A stretch of 64,000 bases of DNA. It comes from JAFIEN01 sp051859505. Its GTDB lineage: Bacteria > Pseudomonadota > Alphaproteobacteria > Rhodobacterales > Rhodobacteraceae. Shown in pieces: positions 25,216-33,397 of the stretch. The notes beneath the pieces are model-generated. The model searched no databases, was not told where the DNA came from, and saw only the letters and a program-made list of their open reading frames with translations. The number at the start of each line of letters is the position of its first letter. Positions within the stretch are counted from its first letter, which is position 1. The position numbers were made by a program, and so were the translations under genes. The stretch spans positions 1 through 64,000 of the forward strand of contig JBHYFN010000015.1 in NCBI GenBank assembly GCA_051859505.1. Direction: 5' to 3'.

Positions 25216-25953
25216 ATGAACACCCTCAAGGATATCACCCGCCCGCCCAAGGAAACCGTCGACGCGATCCGCGCCATCGGAGCGGCCACCTGTTCGGCCA
25301 CGCTGGCCCATCTGGGCCTCCGCAACTGCCACATCACCGGCCCCGTCAGCTGGCACAAGGGCAAGGTCATGGCGGGGCCTGCGCTGACGCTTCTGATGAT
25401 GCCCAAGCGCGAGGATCTGTATCAGGACGGCGAATATGTGGATGTGGAAAAGCAGCTGCACCGCCATGTCCTCTACTGCGCGCAGGATGGCGACGTGGTC
25501 GTGGTGGATGCGCGCGGCGACATGACGGCGGGCATCTTCGGCGAGATGATGATGACCTATTTCAAGGGCCGCGGCGGGGCGGGCCTCGTGATCGACGGCT
25601 GCATCCGCGACTATCCGGGGCAGAGGGAGCTTGACATGCCGATGTGGCTGCGCGGCGTGACGCCGAATTTCCACACCCAGACCGGCCTCATGCCCTATGA
25701 CTACAACTGCCCCATCGCCTGCGGTGGCGTGACGGTCCTGCCGGGCGATATCATCGTGGCCGATGACGATGGCGCGGTCTGCGTGCCGGCGGCCATGGCG
25801 GACGAGGTGATCACCAAGTCCCATACCGATCACGAATGGGAAGAATTCACCAAGATCAAGCTGCTCGAGGGCGGCTCGCTGCAGCGCTATTACCCGCTGC
25901 ACCCGGACGCCCGGCCCGAATACGAGGCCTGGAAGAAGGCCAACGGCAAATAA
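25216..25953 (+). CDS. RraA-like / HMG-CHA aldolase-type protein
   Basis: A 245-residue protein of the RraA fold. The class II pyruvate aldolase residues are present: GEMMMTYFKGRGGAGLVIDGCIRDYPG contains the conserved G-E start, the Arg-Asp pair that binds pyruvate and metal, and DGAVCVP near the C-terminal end. Such enzymes split 4-hydroxy-4-methyl-2-oxoglutarate-like acids to pyruvate plus a second keto acid. In this operon it could cleave a keto-deoxy sugar acid without prior phosphorylation, which would explain the absence of a kinase nearby; this is an inference. GAAAGGCAAAG precedes the ATG. Confidence 0.83.
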   Translation: MNTLKDITRPPKETVDAIRAIGAATCSATLAHLGLRNCHITGPVSWHKGKVMAGPALTLLMMPKREDLYQDGEYVDVEKQLHRHVLYCAQDGDVVVVDARGDMTAGIFGEMMMTYFKGRGGAGLVIDGCIRDYPGQRELDMPMWLRGVTPNFHTQTGLMPYDYNCPIACGGVTVLPGDIIVADDDGAVCVPAAMADEVITKSHTDHEWEEFTKIKLLEGGSLQRYYPLHPDARPEYEAWKKANGK

Positions 25954-25971
25954 GCGGAAGGGGACAGGACC

Positions 25972-27171
25972 ATGAAGATCACCGACCTCAAATGCGCGGT
26001 CATCGCCGACAGCCCCGTGATCCGCATCACCACGGATGAAGGCATCACCGGCTGGAGCCAGATCGAGACGCCGAAACCCTATGTCGTGCCGCAGGTTCTG
26101 GCCTTGCGCGACTGGATCGTCGGGCAGGATCCCCGGCTGGTGGAACGCGTGATGAAACGCATCCGGGTGCGGGGGGGCTTCAAGCCCTTCGGCTCGGCCG
26201 TGAGCGCGATCGAACATGCGCTCTGGGATATCGCGGGCAAGGCGGCCGGCGTGCCGGTGCACCGGCTTCTGGGCGGCAAGACCCGCGATCAGGTGCGCAG
26301 CTACCGCACGCTCTATCAGGGCGAGTTGGGCGTTGGCCACACGCCGGACGATTACCGCAAATGGGCGGACTACGGGAAATCGCTCGAGGGCGGCTGGACG
26401 ATGTTCAAGCTGCCCAGCGCCTTCCATTCCTCGATGGTCGCCGATTTCCCCGACTACCATTACGGCGAGGTGCAGAAAGACGCGCCCTTCCCCTATCCGC
26501 ACAAGGGATTGATGAGCGAAGAGGGGATGAAGCACCTTGTCGCCTGCGTCACCGCCGCCAAAGAGGCGCTGGGGCCGGGCTACGAGATGGCGGTCGATGC
26601 CGGCCCCGGCTTCCTGCCGCGCGACCTTCTGCGCTTTGCCCGCGCGGTCGAACCCTTGCACCTTCTGTGGATCGAGGATGCGATCACCGGGGATTACTCG
26701 CCTTACGTCAATCATGACGTCTACCGCGAGGTGACGATGGCGACGGCGACACCGATCCATACCGGCGAGCAGATCTACCTGCGGCAGAACTACAAGCACC
26801 TGATCGAAAGCCATGCGGTGAATGTGATCGGCCCCGATCCCTGTGATGTGGGCGGGCTGGCCGAGATGAAATGGATCGCCGAACATGCCGATCTGCACGG
26901 CATCGCGATTGCGCCGCATGGCACGGCGAATGGTATCCTGGGGCTGGCGGCGCTGATCCAGGTCTCGGCCGTGCTGCCGGACAATTTCATCGCCTTCGAA
27001 TATCCCGCGCGGTTCGAGCCCTTCTGGTACGACATCACCGAAGGCTTCGACGGACCGCCCGTGAAGGATGGGCTGATCGACGTGCCCGACCGGCCGGGGC
27101 TGGGGGTGGACCTGATCCCGAGCAAGGCGAAGAAATACCTCAGCGAGGGCGACGCGGATTTCTTCGACTGA
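25972..27171 (+). CDS. enolase-superfamily dehydratase/racemase, paralog A
   Basis: A 399-residue mandelate racemase/muconate lactonizing family protein starting MKITDLKCAVIADSPVIRIT. Metal ligands are Asp in MAVDAGPG, Glu in LLWIEDAIT and Glu in IHTGEQIYL; the His in IAPHGTANG is a likely general base, and MFKLPSAFH carries the strand-2 Lys, without the second Lys of a K-x-K motif. It is the last rightward gene of the operon; GGAAGGGG precedes the ATG. It is closely related to the convergent paralog at 27262-28458 (shared GPDPCDVGG, IHTGEQIYLRQN and terminal FFD). Substrate unknown, probably a sugar acid. Confidence 0.87.
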   Translation: MKITDLKCAVIADSPVIRITTDEGITGWSQIETPKPYVVPQVLALRDWIVGQDPRLVERVMKRIRVRGGFKPFGSAVSAIEHALWDIAGKAAGVPVHRLLGGKTRDQVRSYRTLYQGELGVGHTPDDYRKWADYGKSLEGGWTMFKLPSAFHSSMVADFPDYHYGEVQKDAPFPYPHKGLMSEEGMKHLVACVTAAKEALGPGYEMAVDAGPGFLPRDLLRFARAVEPLHLLWIEDAITGDYSPYVNHDVYREVTMATATPIHTGEQIYLRQNYKHLIESHAVNVIGPDPCDVGGLAEMKWIAEHADLHGIAIAPHGTANGILGLAALIQVSAVLPDNFIAFEYPARFEPFWYDITEGFDGPPVKDGLIDVPDRPGLGVDLIPSKAKKYLSEGDADFFD

Positions 27172-27191
27172 GGGCAGGGCCTTGGGGCGGG

Positions 27192-27237
27192 GCGGAATTT
27201 GGACAAATTCCGCTGGCCGAATTTGGAAAATTCGGCC
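27192..27237. terminator. paired hairpins between convergent enolase paralogs
   Basis: Two adjacent inverted repeats: 27192-27213 has 9-base arms GCGGAATTT/AAATTCCGC around GGAC, and 27215-27237 has 10-base arms GGCCGAATTT/AAATTCGGCC around GGA. They lie in the 90-base gap between convergent genes and can serve both strands as terminators. The same design recurs at 36013-36064. Confidence 0.75.
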
Positions 27238-27261
27238 CCGCCGGCCTCAGCGCCCGCTTCT

Positions 27262-28458
27262 TCAGTCGAAGAAGGCGGCATCCTCTTCGCGCAGATAGGG
27301 CTTCGTGCGCTCGGGGTTCAACTCGACCCCCATGCCGGGGCGGTCCCAGACCTCGATCAGGCTGTCCTTCACGATCGGATCGGGCAGGCCATCCACGATC
27401 TCGTACCACCAGGGGTGATTGCCGCTGGGGTATTCGAAGGCGATGAAATTGCTCGGCAGTGCCGCGCAGACCTGCACCAGCGCCGCCAGTCCCAGCACCC
27501 CGTTTCCGGTGCCATGCGGCGCCATCAGGACGCCATGCAGATTTGCATATTCCGCAATCCATTTCAGCTCGGCAATTCCGCCGACATCGCAAGGATCCGG
27601 CCCCACCACATCAACGGCGCGGTTCTCGATCAGACCCTTGAAATTCTGCCGCAAATAAATCTGCTCCCCGGTATGGATCGGGGTCGAGGTGGATTGCGTC
27701 AGGTCGCGGTAGACATCGGCATTGACGAAGGGCACGTAATCCCCGGTGATCATGTCTTCCAGCCAGGCGAGGTTGTATTTCTCGACTGCGCGGGCAAAGC
27801 GGATGGCATCCGAGGGCATCCAGCCCGGCCCGCAATCCAGCGCGAGAGCGACCTCGTCGCCCAGAACCTCTTTCATTGCAGCCACGCAATCGATCACATG
27901 CGCCATGCCGCGTTCCGTCATCGGCGCGCCTTCATAGGCGCCGTGAAACGGGCTGTCCGAAGGGTCGGCATAGGAAAATCCGGGGAAGTCGCGTTTCTGG
28001 GCCGAATGAAAGGCGACCCCCATCTTGATCAGCGAAAACCCCTCGGGGCGGTCCTTCATCCATTTGCAGGCGGCGGCATAATCCTCGGGCCCCGATCCGG
28101 CCATCGGCGGCCGGATCGAGCCGTTGTAGCAGCGCACCCGGTCGCGCACCTTGCCGCCCAAAAGGCGATAGACCGGCAGACCCGCCGCCTTTCCGGCAAG
28201 ATCCCAAAGCGCCATCTCGATCACGCTGACCGCGGCGCCATAGGGTTTGAACGCGCCGCGGTTGCGGATACGCAGCATCACCCGTTCCACATCGCGCGGA
28301 TCCTGCCCGATCAGCGCCTCGCGCAGATGCATTACATAGGGCTTGATATAGGGCTTGTATTGCTCGACTTCGCCAAATCCGCTAATTCCCTCATCGGTGC
28401 AGATGCGCACGATCGGGTTATCCCCGATCAATGCGCATTTCAGATCCGTGATTTTCAC
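27262..28458 (-). CDS. enolase-superfamily dehydratase/racemase, paralog B
   Basis: A 398-residue relative of paralog A, transcribed toward it. It begins MKITDLKCALIGDNPIVRIC. Metal ligands are Asp in LALDCGPGW, Glu in LAWLEDMITG and Glu in IHTGEQIYL, with His in LMAPHGTGNG; SLIKMGVAFH holds the strand-2 Lys. It is divergent from the second transporter operon, with 279 bases between them. Some codons in this gene and its promoter are slightly less GC-rich at third positions than the neighbours. It likely acts on a substrate related to that of paralog A, for instance the other epimer, or has become the partner of the second transporter. Confidence 0.87.
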   Translation of the reverse strand: MKITDLKCALIGDNPIVRICTDEGISGFGEVEQYKPYIKPYVMHLREALIGQDPRDVERVMLRIRNRGAFKPYGAAVSVIEMALWDLAGKAAGLPVYRLLGGKVRDRVRCYNGSIRPPMAGSGPEDYAAACKWMKDRPEGFSLIKMGVAFHSAQKRDFPGFSYADPSDSPFHGAYEGAPMTERGMAHVIDCVAAMKEVLGDEVALALDCGPGWMPSDAIRFARAVEKYNLAWLEDMITGDYVPFVNADVYRDLTQSTSTPIHTGEQIYLRQNFKGLIENRAVDVVGPDPCDVGGIAELKWIAEYANLHGVLMAPHGTGNGVLGLAALVQVCAALPSNFIAFEYPSGNHPWWYEIVDGLPDPIVKDSLIEVWDRPGMGVELNPERTKPYLREEDAAFFD

Positions 28459-28621
28459 GATACGCCCCTTATTGCCGAATTTCCGATTGAACGCAGAATT
28501 CCTTTTCTGCCGTTCCCGCCCAAGAGGCTAGAGCCTGCTGCCTGCGGCTGTCAACAACCCGCTGTCGCTGCTGGCTTTCTGCGGGCGCAAAGGCGAGGGC
28601 TAATATATGCTGCGATGCGGC

Positions 28622-28683
28622 GCAATTGTCCGGCATCCGGGGTCAATTGCAGGTTGACAAGCTTTTTGATCGGCCCGTAGCCT
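28622..28683 (+). promoter_or_regulatory. promoter region of the second transporter operon with a GCAATTG inverted repeat
   Basis: GCAATTG (28622-28628) and CAATTGC (28644-28650) form an inverted repeat with a 15-base spacer. Directly after it come a perfect TTGACA (28654-28659) and, 18 bases on, TAGCCT (28678-28683). The inverted repeat lies just upstream of the -35, where an activator or repressor could bind. GGGAGGAA lies 6-7 bases before the ATG at 28738. Confidence 0.5.
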
Positions 28684-28737
28684 TATTGCAAGGCGAGACG
28701 GAATGACATCAAGAATGGTGAATGGGAGGAATGCGCC

Positions 28738-30225
28738 ATGACTGACCTTCGTTGCCCGATCAAGACCGTGACAGGAAAGCTGAAACGCGCGACCGCTTTG
28801 GGGGCGGTGGCGGCAATCGCGCTTGGCCCGATCGCGGCCACGGCCGAGGGGGTGGACCTGTCGCAATGGTCGCCCGAATACATCCGCTCGATCGCCGGAA
28901 CCGCGACCTTCGACACGGCGGCGCATTGCGCTGATGTCGTGCCTCTGGACTACGAGGGGAAGGTTTCGGTCTGGTGGAGCGGCCCGACCGAGGCCTCGCC
29001 CTCGATCGAGCGCGAGATCGACGCCCAGTTCTGGGCCGCCTTCAACGAGACCTATCCCAACATCAGCGTTGACGCGCAGAATATCGACTATGCGATCCTG
29101 ATCGACCGTCTTCGGACCGCGCTTCTGGGCAATGCCGGGCCCGATGTGGTGCGGCTGCAGATCCTGGGCGGGGTCGAGTTCGGCGCCCGCGGCTATATGG
29201 AGCCGCTCCGGCCCGAGGATGTGGGCTACGATTCGGCCAACTTCTGGCCCGGCGCGCTGCAATCGGTGATCTACGGCGGAACCTCCTACGGCATCCCCAC
29301 CAACAACGAGACGATGGCCCTGATCTGGAATGCCGACATCTTCGAGAGGGCCGGCCTTGATCCCGAGAACCCGCCGGCAACCTGGGATGATGTGGTCGAA
29401 TATTCGCGCATCATCAACGAGACCCTGGGCATCGCCGGCTACGGCCTTGTCGCGCAGCAGAACCACGGCAACACGCCCTTCCGCTTCATGCCCAAGCTCT
29501 GGGCCTATGGCGGTGCATCGCTGGATGAGACGTTTGAAAACCCGTCCTACATGACCGTCAACATCAACAACGAAGGGTCCAAGGCGGCGCTGCAGGCGAT
29601 CTATGACATGTATGTCCGCGACCAGTCGGTGCCGGTGGGCGCGCTGACCAACAACCAGAACGATAATCAGGGGCCGTTCATCGCCGGGCAACTGGCGATG
29701 ATGATCGCGCATCCGTCGGAATACGCCAAGATGGTCGAGCTGTCCGAAGAGGCGACCGGCTCCGACAAGGAAGTGGCCGATGCCGTGGTCGCCAACATGC
29801 GCTACGGCCTGATCCCCGAAGGGCCGGACCGGCGCGCGGTCGTCTTTGGCGGCTCCAACATCCATGTCATCAAGGACGAATATGTCGAAGGCGGCCTTGA
29901 CGAGATGGGGGCCATGGCGCTGATCTGCTTCTGGACCAGCCCGGAATGGTCGACCAAGCTGGCCTGGACCTCGTCGAACCCCGGCAATCTGGACGGGTTC
30001 CGCACCGAATGGATGGCCGAGCGGCTGGATACGATCCGGTTCCTCGATGTCACAAGCTCGATGCTGCCGGCGGGGATTCCCTTCCCGGTCATCCCCGAGG
30101 CGCCCGAGATCATGAACATCATCGTGCCCGACATGATCCAGTTCGTCCTGACCGAGACGATGACGATCGACGAAGCCGCCGATAACGCGGCGCGCGAGAT
30201 CGAGGCCCTGCTCGACGGTCTCTGA
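28738..30225 (+). CDS. ABC transporter substrate-binding protein, sugar type (family 1)
   Basis: A 495-residue periplasmic sugar-binding protein. A positively charged N-terminus and hydrophobic stretch (LGAVAAIALGPIAATA) form the signal peptide. Family features are GKVSVWWSG, NAGPDVVRLQI, GIPTNNETMALIWNADIFERAGLDPENPPATWDD and GPFIAGQLAMMIAHPSEYA. It leads a transporter operon with two permeases and an ATPase. The neighbouring enolase-type enzymes suggest a uronic or aldonic acid, or an oligomer of one, as ligand. Confidence 0.93.
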   Translation: MTDLRCPIKTVTGKLKRATALGAVAAIALGPIAATAEGVDLSQWSPEYIRSIAGTATFDTAAHCADVVPLDYEGKVSVWWSGPTEASPSIEREIDAQFWAAFNETYPNISVDAQNIDYAILIDRLRTALLGNAGPDVVRLQILGGVEFGARGYMEPLRPEDVGYDSANFWPGALQSVIYGGTSYGIPTNNETMALIWNADIFERAGLDPENPPATWDDVVEYSRIINETLGIAGYGLVAQQNHGNTPFRFMPKLWAYGGASLDETFENPSYMTVNINNEGSKAALQAIYDMYVRDQSVPVGALTNNQNDNQGPFIAGQLAMMIAHPSEYAKMVELSEEATGSDKEVADAVVANMRYGLIPEGPDRRAVVFGGSNIHVIKDEYVEGGLDEMGAMALICFWTSPEWSTKLAWTSSNPGNLDGFRTEWMAERLDTIRFLDVTSSMLPAGIPFPVIPEAPEIMNIIVPDMIQFVLTETMTIDEAADNAAREIEALLDGL

Positions 30226-30253
30226 GGGTCGGGCCCGCAGTCCGGCCGCGCGC

Positions 30254-30285
30254 GGGGCCGGTGGCGTGACGCTGCCACCGGCCCC
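30254..30285 (+). terminator. strong hairpin after the sugar-binding-protein gene
   Basis: A perfect 12-base stem, GGGGCCGGTGGC pairing with GCCACCGGCCCC, around an 8-base loop. It lies between the binding-protein stop and the first permease. No T-run follows, so it may stabilise the binding-protein message or cause partial termination. Confidence 0.65.
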
Positions 30286-30323
30286 GACACCCCCTCTCAC
30301 CCGTGAACGAAGGGTTCGCCCCC

Positions 30324-31274
30324 GTGTCAGTCACCTCCACGCCCGGCTCTTCCGCAATGCGGCGCCGTCAGGACGGCCTTGTCGCGCGGATGGTCCGGTA
30401 TCGGTACGATTACCTCTACATCCTGCCGGCCATGGTCGTGATGATGGTCGTGATCGCCTATCCGATCTATTACACGATCGAGCTGAGCTTCTACCGCACC
30501 CCCATCAACCTGCAGATGCGCGACAAGGTCTGGCACGGGACCGAGAATTACTCCCAGCTGCTCAGCAGCGCGGCCTTTCACCGGGTGACCTGGAACACCT
30601 TTGTCTGGACCGCCGTCTCGACCATCGCCGCCTTTGTTCTGGGGCTGATAACGGCGCTTGCGCTGCATCGTGAATTCCTCGGCCGTGGTGTCCTTCGGGC
30701 TCTGCTCCTGATCCCTTTCGTGGTCAGCGCGGTCGCCGCCTCCTATGTCTGGCGCTGGCTGTATCATTCGGATTTCGGCGTCTTCGGCGCGGCCGCGATG
30801 GCGCTGGGGCTGACCGAACGGCCAATCAACTTCATCGACAATACCCGCACGGTGCTGGCCTCGCTGATCGTGGTGAATGTCTGGCGCGATTTCTCGTTCG
30901 GGATGATCATGATCATGGCCGGGCTTCAGACCGTGCCCGAGCAGTTGCTCCGGGCCGCGCAGGTCGATGGCGCCAATGCCTGGCAGCGGTTCTGGCATGT
31001 CACGGCGCCGCATCTCAAGAATGTCTCGATGGTCACGGTGCTGCTCTTGATGGTCAGCAATTTCAACGGCTTCATCATCCCCTGGATCATGACCGGCGGC
31101 GGGCCTGCGGGGGCGTCGGATATCTGGATCACCCATATCTACCAGATCGCCTTTGGCCGGCAGCGCTGGGGCCTGGCCGCGGCCTATGCGGTGGTCGTCT
31201 TCGCGCTGATGATGGCTCTGGGCTATGTCTATGTGAAGATCCTGACCCGCGGCGATGAAAGGCGGCCGGAATGA
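30324..31274 (+). CDS. ABC transporter permease (MalF/UgpA type)
   Basis: A 316-residue inner-membrane permease. Helices include YLYILPAMVVMMVVIAYPIYYTI, TAVSTIAAFVLGLITALAL and LLLIPFVVSAVAASYVW; the EAA loop is around LQTVPEQLLRAAQVDGANAWQRFWHVTAPHL. There is no ATG at the start. GTG at 30324 has AAGGG 9 bases upstream and is preferred; GTG at 30303 (7 residues longer) has no ribosome site. It overlaps the next permease gene by 4 bases. Confidence 0.92.
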   Translation: MSVTSTPGSSAMRRRQDGLVARMVRYRYDYLYILPAMVVMMVVIAYPIYYTIELSFYRTPINLQMRDKVWHGTENYSQLLSSAAFHRVTWNTFVWTAVSTIAAFVLGLITALALHREFLGRGVLRALLLIPFVVSAVAASYVWRWLYHSDFGVFGAAAMALGLTERPINFIDNTRTVLASLIVVNVWRDFSFGMIMIMAGLQTVPEQLLRAAQVDGANAWQRFWHVTAPHLKNVSMVTVLLLMVSNFNGFIIPWIMTGGGPAGASDIWITHIYQIAFGRQRWGLAAAYAVVVFALMMALGYVYVKILTRGDERRPE

Positions 31275-32131
31275 GCGCGGTGCGCAAGAAGGGCTTTGAC
31301 GGCTGGCGCTGGGCCGGGCGGCTCGTGCTGCTGCTGATGCTGCTTTACACCGTCGTGCCGATGGCCTGGATGGTGCTGACCTCGCTCAAGTCGCAATTCG
31401 CCGCGATGCAATTCCCGCCGCAATGGGTGCCGAAGGAACCGACGCTGGCCAATTACACCCGCCTTCTCGACCCGCGCGGCCGGGTGGGGGGCGAGTTCCT
31501 GCTGTACTTCTGGAACAGCTTTTACGTCTCTTTCGTGACGACCATTCTGGGCATCATCGTCGCGGTGCCGGCCGCCTATGCCTTTTCCCGCTTCCGCTTT
31601 CCGGGGCGCAACATCCTGTTCTTCGCGGTCCTGGTGCGCAACATGTTTCCGGCGGTGATCTTCCTGATGCCGCTCTTCCTCTTGATGCGCTGGCTGGGGC
31701 TGGTGGGATCGCATATGTCGCTGATCCTGACCTACCTCACCTTCGGGCTGCCGCTGTCGATCTGGCTTCTGAAGGGGTTTTACGACAATATCCCCGTGCA
31801 GCTGGAACAGGCCGCGCGGATGGACGGGGCCACGCGGTTCCAGGCCTTCGTGCTGATCGTCATGCCGCTCTCGACGCCCGGGATCATCGCCACCTCGATC
31901 TTCGCCTTCATCGGGGCCTGGAATGAATATCTCTACGCCGCGACCTTCATCAACCGGCAAGAGAGGATGACCCTGCCCGTCGGCATCCAGCGCTTCTTCA
32001 CCGAGTTTGCCACCGACTGGCCCGGCCTGATGGCGGCGACCTTCCTGATGAGCGTGCCGGTCGTGGTGATCTTCCTGATCCTGCAGAAATACTTTGTCCG
32101 GGCGCTGACCGAAGGCGCGGTGAAATCGTGA
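31271..32131 (+). CDS. ABC transporter permease (MalG/UgpE type)
   Basis: A 286-residue inner-membrane permease. Starts MSAVRKKGFDGWRWAGRLVL and has a first helix LLLLMLLYTVVPMAWMVLTSLK typical of MalG-like proteins. The EAA loop is IPVQLEQAARMDGATRFQAFVLIVMPLSTPG. ATGA overlap with the first permease shows translational coupling. The ATPase gene starts 34 bases after its stop. Confidence 0.94.
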   Translation: MSAVRKKGFDGWRWAGRLVLLLMLLYTVVPMAWMVLTSLKSQFAAMQFPPQWVPKEPTLANYTRLLDPRGRVGGEFLLYFWNSFYVSFVTTILGIIVAVPAAYAFSRFRFPGRNILFFAVLVRNMFPAVIFLMPLFLLMRWLGLVGSHMSLILTYLTFGLPLSIWLLKGFYDNIPVQLEQAARMDGATRFQAFVLIVMPLSTPGIIATSIFAFIGAWNEYLYAATFINRQERMTLPVGIQRFFTEFATDWPGLMAATFLMSVPVVVIFLILQKYFVRALTEGAVKS

Positions 32132-32150
32132 GAGTGAAACGGAGGGGCGA

Positions 32151-32178
32151 ATGGCCCAAGTGACATGGCCAAGGTGAT
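32151..32178 (+). repeat. imperfect 14-bp duplication of the ATPase gene start
   Basis: ATGGCCCAAGTGAC (32151-32164) is followed directly by ATGGCCAAGGTGAT (32165-32178). The strong ribosome site GGAGGGG is correctly spaced for the first ATG, which opens an 8-codon minicistron ending at TGA 32175-32177; the long gene begins at the second ATG. Ribosomes may reach the true start by reinitiation. Confidence 0.85.
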
Positions 32179-33277
32179 CCTGCGCGACGTGCTCAAGACC
32201 TATGGCGAGGTGACGGCGGTCAACCGCGTCTCCTTCACGGTCGAGGATGGCGAATTCGTGGCCCTCGTCGGCCCCTCGGGCTGCGGCAAGACCACGACGC
32301 TGAACCTGATCGCGGGCCTGATCGAGATCACGGATGGCGAGATGTGGATCGGCGACCGGCTGATCAACGAGCTTGACCCCAAGGATCGCGATATCGCGAT
32401 GGTGTTCCAGAATTACGCGCTCTACCCCAACAAGACGGTGTTCAAGAACCTCGCCTTCCCGCTGCAGATGCGCCGGATGTCGAAGCCTGAGATCGAGGCC
32501 AAGGTGACCGAGGCCGCCCGCGTCCTCGAGATCACCCATCTGCTCGACCGCAAGCCGCGCGAACTGTCAGGCGGCCAGCAGCAGCGCGTCGCCTTGGGCC
32601 GCGCCCTTGTGCGCGATCCGCTGGCCTTCCTGATGGACGAGCCGCTGTCGAACCTCGACGCCAAGCTGCGCGTGCAGATGCGCTCGGAACTCAAGCGCTT
32701 CCATCAGGATCTGGGGGCCACGATCATCTATGTCACCCATGACCAGCTTGAAGCGGTCACGATGGCCGACAAGATGGCGGTGATGAGCGGGGGCGACCTG
32801 CAGCAATATGACGCCCCCGAAAACGTCTTCGCCAATCCGGTCAACACTTTCGTCGCCAGCTTCGTCGGCAGCCCGGCGATGAGCCTCGTGCCCCTGACGG
32901 TCGAACACCGCGGCACCGAAGCCGTGCTGCGCCACGGCGCCGAGGGGCAGGAGGCCGGATGGGAACTGCCGCTCTCGGCCCTGAATGCCCGCAAGGCCGC
33001 CCGCGCCTCCGGCCCCGAGGTGATCCTCGGCGCGCGCCATTCGACGATCCATCTGTCGAAAGAACCCCGCCCCGGCGCCGTGCCGACCCGCGTCTACACG
33101 GTCGAACCCACCGGCGACATCACCTTCGTGCAGGTCTATATCGGCGAGGCGGTGGTCGTCATCAGCGTCGATCCCTCGGTCACGGTCCGCCCCGACGAGC
33201 CGGTCTGGCTCAGCTTCGACCAGGACCGGATCCACCTCTTCGACGGCAAGACCGGCCTCGCCCTCGCGCCCGATTAG
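32165..33277 (+). CDS. ugpC: ABC transporter ATP-binding protein (UgpC/MalK type)
   Basis: A 370-residue ATPase that powers the sugar transporter. Walker A is GPSGCGKTT, Q-loop VFQNYALYPNKTV, signature ELSGGQQQRVALGRALV, Walker B FLMDEPLSNLDAKL, and switch His IIYVTHDQLEAV. The C-terminal regulatory domain (about residues 235-370) with the TOBE-like end (VWLSFDQDRIHLFDGKTG) is complete. The start at 32165 lies behind a duplicated start segment, and the ribosome site fits the upstream copy better. Last gene of the operon. The exact symbol depends on the substrate and is a family label. Confidence 0.93.
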   Translation: MAKVILRDVLKTYGEVTAVNRVSFTVEDGEFVALVGPSGCGKTTTLNLIAGLIEITDGEMWIGDRLINELDPKDRDIAMVFQNYALYPNKTVFKNLAFPLQMRRMSKPEIEAKVTEAARVLEITHLLDRKPRELSGGQQQRVALGRALVRDPLAFLMDEPLSNLDAKLRVQMRSELKRFHQDLGATIIYVTHDQLEAVTMADKMAVMSGGDLQQYDAPENVFANPVNTFVASFVGSPAMSLVPLTVEHRGTEAVLRHGAEGQEAGWELPLSALNARKAARASGPEVILGARHSTIHLSKEPRPGAVPTRVYTVEPTGDITFVQVYIGEAVVVISVDPSVTVRPDEPVWLSFDQDRIHLFDGKTGLALAPD

Positions 33278-33397
33278 GCCACCGGCCGCGCCCCTGCCGA
33301 GGCAGGCCCAAAGCACCGCCCATCCGGCAAGGACGTGCCCGGCCCCTCGCAAACGCGCCTCGGGCCGCCACTCTTCCCGGCTTCCAGCTTCTTTTGT

